Made by a program: the position numbers and the translations under genes. From contig JACRMO010000246.1 of assembly GCA_016214925.1 (NCBI GenBank), positions 1 to 6,545 of the forward strand: a DNA stretch of 6,545 nt, read 5' to 3'. This DNA comes from Gammaproteobacteria bacterium (GTDB lineage Bacteria; Pseudomonadota; Gammaproteobacteria; Thiohalobacterales; Thiohalobacteraceae). Positions 1 through 4,424 of this stretch are shown piece after piece. The notes beneath the pieces were generated by a model. The model saw nothing but the letters and a program-made list of their open reading frames with translations, did not search any database and was not told where the DNA came from. How positions within the stretch are numbered: the first letter of the stretch is position 1; every line of letters starts with the position of its first letter.

Positions 1-888
1 CGCGATTTCCGGGCGGATTTCCGGGTCGGGATTGGACAGCGCAAACACGATCGGCTTCGGCGCCATGCTCAGCAGCATGTCGACCGTCATGATGTCCGGG
101 CCAGACACGCCGATAAACACGTCGGCGTCACGTAGGGCATCGGCCATGCTCACACGGTCGGTGTTGACGGCGAATTCGCGTTTGTACTGATTGAGATCGT
201 CGCGGCCGTTGTGGATCACGCCCTTGCGGTCGACCAGCAGGATGTTACCCGGTGTTGCGCCGAGCGCGAGCAGCAAACGCATCGAGGCCAGTCCCGCCGC
301 ACCCGCGCCTACGCAGGCGATGCGCGCGGAGGCGAGCGACTTGCCCTGCAATTCCAGCGCGTTCAGCAGACCGGCGGCGATGATGATGGCCGTGCCGTGC
401 TGGTCGTCATGGAACACGGGAATGTCGAGTTGTTCGGTCAAGCGGCGCTCGATCTCGAAACAATGCGGTGCGGCGATGTCTTCCAGGTTGATGCCACCGA
501 AGGTCGGTGCGATGGCGATCACGGTCTCGATAAAATCTTCCGGATCCTGCGCATTCACTTCGATGTCGAATACGTCGATGCCGGCGAAGCGTTTGAACAG
601 CACGCCCTTGCCTTCCATCACTGGCTTGCCGGCCAATGCGCCGACGTTACCCAGACCCAACACTGCGGTGCCGTCGGTAATCACGCCGACCAGATTGCCC
701 TTGGCGGTGTACTTATAGGCGTTGGCCGGATCTTCGGCGATGGCGCGTACCGGTTCGGCAACGCCGGGCGTATACGCCAGTGCCAGATCCTGCTGAGTGT
801 TGCAGGGTTTAGTGATTTCGATGGCGATTTTGCCCGGGCGTGGCAGGGCGTGGTAATCGAGGGCGGCTTGCTTGCGATCTTCGGACAT
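1..888 (-). CDS. maeB: NADP-dependent malic enzyme, N-terminal 296 residues (partial, runs off left edge)
   Basis: Cytosolic enzyme that oxidatively decarboxylates malate to pyruvate and CO2, probably making NADPH. The start is the ATG at 888-886, preceded by a weak GGA Shine-Dalgarno; the frame stays open to base 1, so the C-terminus is missing. The malic-enzyme N-domain covers about residues 1-165: YTPGV with the expected catalytic Tyr39, MEGKGVLFK with the expected catalytic Lys94, and the metal-site segments NLED (Glu136, Asp137) and FHDDQHGT (Asp161/Asp162). The NAD(P)-binding domain follows, with GAGAAG at 194-199 and Asp220 at the end of the second strand, then SNPDPE near 285. The sequence tracks E. 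coli MaeB closely from memory. MaeB-type enzymes usually carry a C-terminal phosphotransacetylase-like domain (about 760 aa in all), while short forms are about 430 aa; the window cannot decide which this is. The gene lies about 100 bp behind the M48 protease gene, so it could have its own promoter. NADP preference is inferred from the family. Confidence 0.95.
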   Translation of the reverse strand, partial: MSEDRKQAALDYHALPRPGKIAIEITKPCNTQQDLALAYTPGVAEPVRAIAEDPANAYKYTAKGNLVGVITDGTAVLGLGNVGALAGKPVMEGKGVLFKRFAGIDVFDIEVNAQDPEDFIETVIAIAPTFGGINLEDIAAPHCFEIERRLTEQLDIPVFHDDQHGTAIIIAAGLLNALELQGKSLASARIACVGAGAAGLASMRLLLALGATPGNILLVDRKGVIHNGRDDLNQYKREFAVNTDRVSMADALRDADVFIGVSGPDIMTVDMLLSMAPKPIVFALSNPDPEIRPEIA

Positions 889-938
889 GGGTGTTTCCGT
901 GTGACAGAGTAAAGCGCGGGTCTTGCGCGGATGCTGAT

Positions 939-962
939 GATACCAGGAAGCGATGCCAGGAA
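939..962. repeat. 13-bp-period imperfect tandem repeat upstream of maeB
   Basis: GATACCAGGAA (939-949) is repeated as GATGCCAGGAA (952-962), a 10-of-11 match with a 13-bp period, in the 100-bp gap between the M48 gene and maeB. The spacing is a little over one helical turn, so it could be a regulator site for maeB, but two short copies can arise by chance. I found no convincing -35/-10 pair next to it; the best -10-like string, TATCAT on the minus strand, has no matching -35 at normal spacing. Confidence 0.3.
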
Positions 963-988
963 CTGATTTCGCGGGAGCCTGGGTGTGA

Positions 989-2458
989 TCAGCGGACGAT
1001 TTTTACGGCCTCTCCGGGGACGGGTTCGCCTGCGGGGTAGTGACCATTCAACAAACGCAATTGAGCCTCGGGATGGTCAGGCAGGGCCGATTCCCGGGCC
1101 AGGCCGGCGAAACGGGTCGTTGGCGTCGCGCGCTGAATATGCAGGCGCTGCGCGCGTGCCAAGACGCGTTCCTGTTCCGTGAGCGGATGGAAGCTGCGCA
1201 CGGTTTGCAGGGCCTGGGAATCGTATTTGTAGGGCTGATTCGTGGCTTTGGACAGGCCGGCGAAGATCAGCGCCTGAGAGCCTCGGTACAACACGACGTA
1301 GCGCACCGGCAGCCGACCGAAGGGCGTGTTCTGTTCGACGAGCGCCGTGTAGCCCTGCATGCCCGCATGTTCGATGGACTCACCCTTGCGCAGATTACTC
1401 AGGTGTAACTGCTCGCGCAGGAAATTTTGCGGCGAAACCTGCTTGTTGCGGTCCTGCATCGTGAATTGTATCAGGCCGTCACCGTTACTCGATCGCGCGA
1501 GCAGACGCTCAGCAGAATTTTCGATGCGCCAGCCGTCGGGAAATTCCAGGGCGAAGTTGAGTTCACCGTGATAGAAGCGGTTGCCGCGGCGGATGCCGTC
1601 GCGTTCGCTATCGCCGAAGGTCAGGCCTTCCAGCTGCTTGAGAAATGCCTGGGTGTGATTGGCCGTAGCGGTCGGGCTGGCAAATTGCCGGGCGGCACCG
1701 ACGACTTCTTTTAGGCGCTGGTCGTTGTCCGGGTGCGTGGAGAATAAGCCGTGGTAGACATGCGGTTCGCGGCCTTCTTCCTTGGCGCGTTGGATTTCGA
1801 AGGTTTCCTGATCTTTCAGCACATGGATGACGCGCAACATGGCCTGCGGGTCGTAGCCGCTGCGCGCAAGGTATTCCGCGCCCAGTCGATCGGCTTCAAG
1901 TTCATGCTCGCGGCCATACCCGCGCACCAGAGCTGTGCCGGCGACATTGGCCAGATCGCCAGCGGCGTTCACGCCCGTGACGCCGGCGAGCACGGCGCCG
2001 ACCAGGCCGGTTGCCGTCGACGCGCTTTGCTGGCGCACTGAATGCCGGGCGGTGACGTGGCCGATTTCATGCCCCAGCACCGCAGCCAGTTCGGCCTCGG
2101 AATTGAGGTAGGCCAACAGGCCGCGGGTGATATAGATGTAGCCACCGGGCAGTGCAAAGGCGTTCACGTCCTGGCTGTCGAGCACCGTGAACCGGTAGAT
2201 GAGATCGGTGCGATGGCTGTGGGCGGCGAGCTTCGCGCCGACGCTTTGTACATAGGCGGAGAGTTCCGCGTTTGCATAGGCGGGCGTTTCTTTGAGTACC
2301 TGCGGATGATACTGCCGGCCCAGTGCGATTTCCTGTTGCTCGGACATCAGCACGAAGTCGCTCGAACCCGTCACCGGATTGGTGGCGCAGCCCGGCAGAC
2401 CGGCCAGCCAGAGGGCCAGGCCGAGTGCAAGCCAGAATGCAACGCGGGACTGCGGCAT
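989..2458 (-). CDS. M48 family zinc metalloprotease, predicted outer-membrane lipoprotein
   Basis: Predicted envelope protease of peptidase family M48, the family of BepA and LoiP, which act in outer-membrane quality control. Residues 1-24 form a lipoprotein signal: an Arg near the start, a hydrophobic stretch rich in Leu/Ala, then lipobox LPGC with Cys24. Residue +2 is Ala, which by the Lol sorting rule favours the outer membrane. The zinc site is HEIGH (His130, Glu131, His134), with the third ligand expected at Glu186 in ELEAD. After the peptidase domain (about 35-265) there is no TPR array as in BepA. Residues about 295-425 instead form a separate domain (FPDGW near 307, YRGSQALIFAG near 391) that resembles MOG1/PsbP-like folds. 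A LysM-like tail follows (RLLNGHYPAGE, PGEAVKIV, 468-488). At 489 aa this suits a BepA-like, not LoiP-like, size class. The start is the ATG 10 bp after the nuclease stop codon, so the two are probably cotranscribed. The exact substrate is unknown. Confidence 0.93.
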   Translation of the reverse strand: MPQSRVAFWLALGLALWLAGLPGCATNPVTGSSDFVLMSEQQEIALGRQYHPQVLKETPAYANAELSAYVQSVGAKLAAHSHRTDLIYRFTVLDSQDVNAFALPGGYIYITRGLLAYLNSEAELAAVLGHEIGHVTARHSVRQQSASTATGLVGAVLAGVTGVNAAGDLANVAGTALVRGYGREHELEADRLGAEYLARSGYDPQAMLRVIHVLKDQETFEIQRAKEEGREPHVYHGLFSTHPDNDQRLKEVVGAARQFASPTATANHTQAFLKQLEGLTFGDSERDGIRRGNRFYHGELNFALEFPDGWRIENSAERLLARSSNGDGLIQFTMQDRNKQVSPQNFLREQLHLSNLRKGESIEHAGMQGYTALVEQNTPFGRLPVRYVVLYRGSQALIFAGLSKATNQPYKYDSQALQTVRSFHPLTEQERVLARAQRLHIQRATPTTRFAGLARESALPDHPEAQLRLLNGHYPAGEPVPGEAVKIVR

Positions 2459-2468
2459 GCGGCTTATT

Positions 2469-3248
2469 CTACCGGGCCGGTGGGTGCGGCGTCAGGATAT
2501 TCAGCGCGGCGGGGTGACGCACGCGCATGCGCAGCTGGCCACTGCGCGCATAGAGCCAGCCCTGGGCTTCGAGTGTGTTGCCGGCCAGCGCGTCGAGATC
2601 GAAGTTACGGAACTCGGGCAGGTCTTGGCGTTCGATGCGCAACGCGACATTGCCAGCCAGGTTGATCCATACCGCCGAGGCGCTGTTGCTGAGATGGCTG
2701 ACGCGGCCCCGTACGATCCGGAAACCTTCATCGCGCAGGGATAGCTGTTCGACGGGTGTAGGCTGGTACGTCGGTAATGCCCAGATGCCGCGATGCTGTT
2801 GGCGGGCGCTGCGAACGGCTTGCTGGTAACAGCTGGCTTGCCAGGTGTTGGGCGGTATGACCAGTTGTGTACCCGCGCCCTCGACAAGCAACTGCTCCAC
2901 GAGGTTGCTGCCGTCGCTGAAGAAGGCATGCGCCAGTAGCCGTCCATACTTGTCCTGGCGCTCGGCGTCGAAGCGCAGATCGAGACGTTGCTGATGACTG
3001 AACAATAACTGGCGCAATCGATCGCGGGCGGCAAGCGCGCCGGGTTGATGGGCTTGATCGCGTCTGCCGAGTTCCGGGGTATCGATGCCGATGAGTCGCA
3101 CGCGGCGGCCGTCGATGAGCGTGACAGTGTCGCCATCGTAGGCGAGGCTGACGCGCACCTGTTCATCGATGCGGTCGGCTGTGCAATGTGTTGCCGCGCC
3201 TGCGGCGATTGGCAGAGCGAACACACCGGCCAGGATGAGTCTGGACAT
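2469..3248 (-). CDS. Secreted thermonuclease family protein (SNase-like) with C-terminal OB-like extension
   Basis: Predicted exported Ca2+-dependent nuclease of the staphylococcal-nuclease fold, 259 aa. Residues 1 to about 19 look like a Sec signal peptide (Arg3, hydrophobic 4-16, AGAA cleavage region). The active-site residues of S. aureus nuclease all have counterparts: DGD (Asp38, Asp40), Arg51, IDTPE (Asp56, Thr57, Glu59) and YGR with Arg103. The SNase core ends near residue 157 (GIWA). A further 100 residues (about 165-255) form a beta-rich segment with RGRVSHL, WINLAGN, LEAQGW and RVRHPAALNIL, the pattern I recall as a C-terminal extension on many proteobacterial SNase-like proteins. 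The frame is open to 3434, but those upstream codons overlap rpmE and cross the hairpin at 3281-3310. The ATG at 3248 immediately precedes the signal peptide, so I chose it although its Shine-Dalgarno (AGG) is weak. The M48 gene starts 10 bp downstream. Confidence 0.93.
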   Translation of the reverse strand: MSRLILAGVFALPIAAGAATHCTADRIDEQVRVSLAYDGDTVTLIDGRRVRLIGIDTPELGRRDQAHQPGALAARDRLRQLLFSHQQRLDLRFDAERQDKYGRLLAHAFFSDGSNLVEQLLVEGAGTQLVIPPNTWQASCYQQAVRSARQQHRGIWALPTYQPTPVEQLSLRDEGFRIVRGRVSHLSNSASAVWINLAGNVALRIERQDLPEFRNFDLDALAGNTLEAQGWLYARSGQLRMRVRHPAALNILTPHPPAR

Positions 3249-3280
3249 CAGCCTGGATATAACTGCGGGCCAGACGCACA

Positions 3281-3310
3281 CAGGGGCGGATCGTCGCCGA
3301 TCCGCCCCTG
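3281..3310 (-). terminator. Perfect 13-bp hairpin between rpmE and the nuclease gene
   Basis: CAGGGGCGGATCG (3281-3293) pairs perfectly with CGATCCGCCCCTG (3298-3310) around the 4-nt loop TCGC. The hairpin lies 33 bp after the rpmE stop codon and 32 bp before the nuclease start. It is strong and GC-rich, but no T-run follows on either strand, so it is not a canonical intrinsic terminator. It could be a partial terminator that lowers nuclease/protease expression relative to L31, an RNA-stability or processing hairpin, or a bidirectional stem. A second, weaker stem (CGCCC 3323-3327 with GGGCG 3339-3343) sits directly against the rpmE stop codon. Confidence 0.6.
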
Positions 3311-3343
3311 GTGATAGCCAAGCGCCCGCAAGGGGCATGGGCG

Positions 3344-3550
3344 TTACTTCTTGATGCCGTACTTCTGGCGGAATTTTTCCATCCGACCGCCGGTATCGAC
3401 GATCTTCTGTTTGCCCGTATAGAAGGGATGGCACTGAGCGCAGACTTCGATAGCAAAGTCGCGGCCGTGGGTCGAACGCGTCAGGAAGCTATTGCCGCAG
3501 CTGCAGGTAACAGTGACGTCAGCGTATTTTGGATGGATGTCCGGCTTCAT
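3344..3550 (-). CDS. rpmE: 50S ribosomal protein L31, zinc-binding (C+) type
   Basis: Ribosomal protein of the large subunit that helps bridge the two subunits. The 68-aa product has the diagnostic MKPDIHPKY start, the family segment HPFYTGKQK (41-49) and a GGRMEKF tail (54-60). Cys16, Cys18, Cys37 and Cys40 make the zinc ribbon of the C+ paralogue, the form that zinc-starved bacteria replace with a Cys-less L31. Length matches the family (about 70 aa). The start is ATG 3550-3548 with a good Shine-Dalgarno, GAGGA, about 7 nt upstream; an in-frame ATG 12 codons earlier would add a non-family N-terminus. The gene has its own promoter (3613-3641), and a hairpin without U-tract separates it from the nuclease gene behind it. 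Confidence 0.98.
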   Translation of the reverse strand: MKPDIHPKYADVTVTCSCGNSFLTRSTHGRDFAIEVCAQCHPFYTGKQKIVDTGGRMEKFRQKYGIKK

Positions 3551-3612
3551 AAACAAGTCCTCGGTAAATCGTCTCGGACGTGGCAAGGGGCCGCACCCGT
3601 GAAAGGCCGGCG

Positions 3613-3641
3613 ATAATACGGGATCGGTGCCGGGGCGACAA
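3613..3641 (-). promoter_or_regulatory. Sigma-70-type promoter of rpmE
   Basis: On the minus strand, TTGTCG (3641-3636) and TATTAT (3618-3613) are separated by exactly 17 bp. This is 4 of 6 and 5 of 6 matches to the TTGACA and TATAAT consensus, a strong match in such GC-rich DNA. Transcription would start near 3606, leaving a leader of about 55 nt before the rpmE ATG. The -35 lies in the loop and one arm of the hairpin at 3629-3649. Confidence 0.75.
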
Positions 3642-3649
3642 GCCCCGGC
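3629..3649 (-). terminator. Perfect 8-bp hairpin after the DUF3135 gene, overlapping the rpmE -35
   Basis: GCCGGGGC (3629-3636), loop GACAA and GCCCCGGC (3642-3649) form a perfect stem-loop starting 5 nt after the DUF3135 stop codon. Position and strength suit a transcription terminator for that gene, but no T-run follows. On the minus strand the loop reads TTGTC and is part of the rpmE -35 hexamer TTGTCG, so the same bases serve both ends. Confidence 0.55.
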
Positions 3650-3653
3650 GGTG

Positions 3654-3995
3654 CTAGCGTGTGGAGCGGAACTCCAGGATTTGGGCGTTGCCGCGGGGTG
3701 CTGCCGTCGGAGCGCGGCCCTCGACCAGGGTTTCCAGCAGGCCGCCCGGCCCGGTCACGCGATCCCACATCATTTGGTTCATGCGGATGCAAGCGGCCAT
3801 GGGTGTCGCCGATGCGCGACGTACCTGGTCGAGTTTCCATTGCAGACGGCGCAGACGCTGCTGGGTGCGCGGCGCGGCGCGGCGGATGGCGTCTTCGATG
3901 GCACGGGCACGCCGCGCCTCGAAGCTTTCCGGGTCGTTGCTGGCCAAGGCGGACCAGGACTCGAAATCAAAGTTGTGCTGAGCGTGCTCGGGCAT
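3654..3995 (-). CDS. DUF3135 domain-containing protein
   Basis: Small cytosolic protein of unknown function, 113 aa, no signal peptide or membrane segment. The start is ATG 3995-3993 with an excellent Shine-Dalgarno (GAGGGGAG, 7 nt before the ATG); the open frame reaches 4115 but the extra 40 residues lie in the promoter region. Residues about 9-95 match the DUF3135 pattern as I remember it: FDFESW (9-14), LASNDPESFEARR, a basic stretch rich in Arg, LQWKLDQVRR, then PMAACIRMNQMMWD and a Gly-rich GPGGLLETL. Most of the chain is predicted helical and highly charged, which would suit a protein or nucleic-acid contact surface, though no such role is established. It precedes rpmE on the same strand with a hairpin and a new promoter between, so it is probably its own transcription unit. 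It diverges from rimO. The family call is from memory of the profile. Confidence 0.85.
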   Translation of the reverse strand: MPEHAQHNFDFESWSALASNDPESFEARRARAIEDAIRRAAPRTQQRLRRLQWKLDQVRRASATPMAACIRMNQMMWDRVTGPGGLLETLVEGRAPTAAPRGNAQILEFRSTR

Positions 3996-4015
3996 ATCGA
4001 ATCTCCCCTCACTTG

Positions 4016-4031
4016 CCGTGGCGTACCACGG
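4016..4031 (-). promoter_or_regulatory. Hairpin in the leader of the DUF3135 gene
   Basis: CCGTGG (4016-4021) and CCACGG (4026-4031) form a perfect 6-bp stem with a 4-nt loop. In the transcript from the candidate promoter at 4060-4088 it would sit just upstream of the Shine-Dalgarno, where it could shield the mRNA end or bind a regulator. Confidence 0.35.
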
Positions 4032-4054
4032 TCTCGTTTTATTGTTGTGGTCGG

Positions 4055-4088
4055 TACAGACTGTATCACAGGGTTTTTTGCGAGTCAT
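4055..4088 (-). promoter_or_regulatory. Candidate promoter and palindrome for the DUF3135 gene
   Basis: On the minus strand ATGACT (4088-4083) and TACAGT (4065-4060) are 17 bp apart, each 4 of 6 to the sigma-70 consensus. The -10 is inside an 11-bp palindrome, TACAG-A-CTGTA (4055-4065), a plausible operator for a dimeric regulator. The order ACAG...CTGT is the reverse of a LexA box, so SOS control is not implied. Confidence 0.4.
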
Positions 4089-4164
4089 GCATTTGGCGTC
4101 CGAAATCCGGCGCACGTCAAAAGAGCGTAGCTAACTCATTGTTTTATGGGTGACGGGTGAGCAG

Positions 4165-4193
4165 TGTGGGGATGTGGATAAGTCTGTGGATGG
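4165..4193 (-). promoter_or_regulatory. DnaA-box-like cluster
   Basis: TGTGGATAA at 4173-4181 is the exact reverse complement of the strong DnaA box TTATCCACA. It is flanked by TGTGGATGG (4185-4193, 7 of 9) and TGTGGGGAT (4165-4173, 6 of 9), all in one orientation; TGTGGGGAT recurs at 4299-4307 next to the candidate rimO -10. Binding by DnaA is an inference from sequence only. Confidence 0.5.
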
Positions 4194-4312
4194 CGGAATC
4201 GGTATCTGGCCACTTCGAGCATCACAAAGCAGCATGGAACTGCGGTGGGTGCTCGTTAGCCAAGCACAATTGCTGGTTTCTCAGTCTGTTATTTTCTCTG
4301 TGGGGATTCGGT

Positions 4313-4318
4313 TAGAAT
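4313..4318 (+). promoter_or_regulatory. Candidate -10 element for rimO
   Basis: TAGAAT matches 5 of 6 of TATAAT and is followed by a GC-rich discriminator. The -35 region is poor (TATTTT at 17 bp spacing), so this promoter would be weak or activator-dependent. It would give a leader of about 100 nt before rimO, containing the stems at 4330-4351 and 4378-4411. Confidence 0.4.
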
Positions 4319-4377
4319 GCGTGCGACCCGTGGCCGGGCTGCATAGGCCACTTGCCCTTATGTGTAAAACTTTCCCA

Positions 4378-4411
4378 GGCGTTTGTTCTGCGCCGACTTT
4401 TTTCTGACGCC
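4378..4411 (+). promoter_or_regulatory. Possible attenuator in the rimO leader
   Basis: GGCGT (4378-4382) can pair with GCGCC (4390-4394, one G-U pair), placing the run TTTTTT (4398-4403) 3 nt behind the stem, like a weak intrinsic terminator. The same GGCGT can pair instead with ACGCC (4407-4411), which abuts the rimO Shine-Dalgarno at 4412-4417. The two stems exclude each other. Stems of 5 bp are short, so this is tentative. Confidence 0.3.
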
Positions 4412-4424
4412 AGGTAGCTTCAGC

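Larger units (their letters stand above)
3996..4424. other. Gene-free divergent control region between the DUF3135 gene and rimO
   Basis: About 430 bp with no ORF that I can defend; the in-frame possibilities show no family resemblance and no good ribosome site. It holds a candidate minus-strand promoter for the DUF3135 gene (4060-4088), a cluster of TGTGG-core nonamers including one perfect DnaA box (4165-4193), a plus-strand -10-like TAGAAT (4313-4318), and several inverted repeats. These are CCGTGG/CCACGG (4016-4021, 4026-4031), TACAG-A-CTGTA (4055-4065), GTGGCC/GGCCAC (4330-4335, 4346-4351), and the alternative stems at 4378-4411. No tRNA-like cloverleaf was seen. The region is long for two such small transcription units, so an unannotated small RNA is possible but unproven. 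Confidence 0.7.

Noticed and set aside
191..912. Two long plus-strand open frames over the malic enzyme
   Set aside because: They lie antisense to a gene with unmistakable malic-enzyme motifs; GC-rich codon bias commonly opens such frames, and their products show no family pattern.
2042..2744. Plus-strand open frames across the protease–nuclease junction
   Set aside because: Antisense to two well-supported genes, low-complexity Arg/Ala-rich products, no ribosome site.
3249..3434. Longer N-terminus for the nuclease, starting at 3434 or 3338
   Set aside because: The extension overlaps rpmE or crosses the strong hairpin, and would bury the signal peptide that begins at 3248.
4055..4065. LexA/SOS box
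   Set aside because: The half-sites are ACAG then CTGT with one base between; a LexA box has CTGT first and eight bases between.
4150..4407. 85-codon plus-strand frame in the divergent region
   Set aside because: GTG start without a ribosome site, runs through the DnaA-box cluster and the rimO promoter area, and resembles no family.
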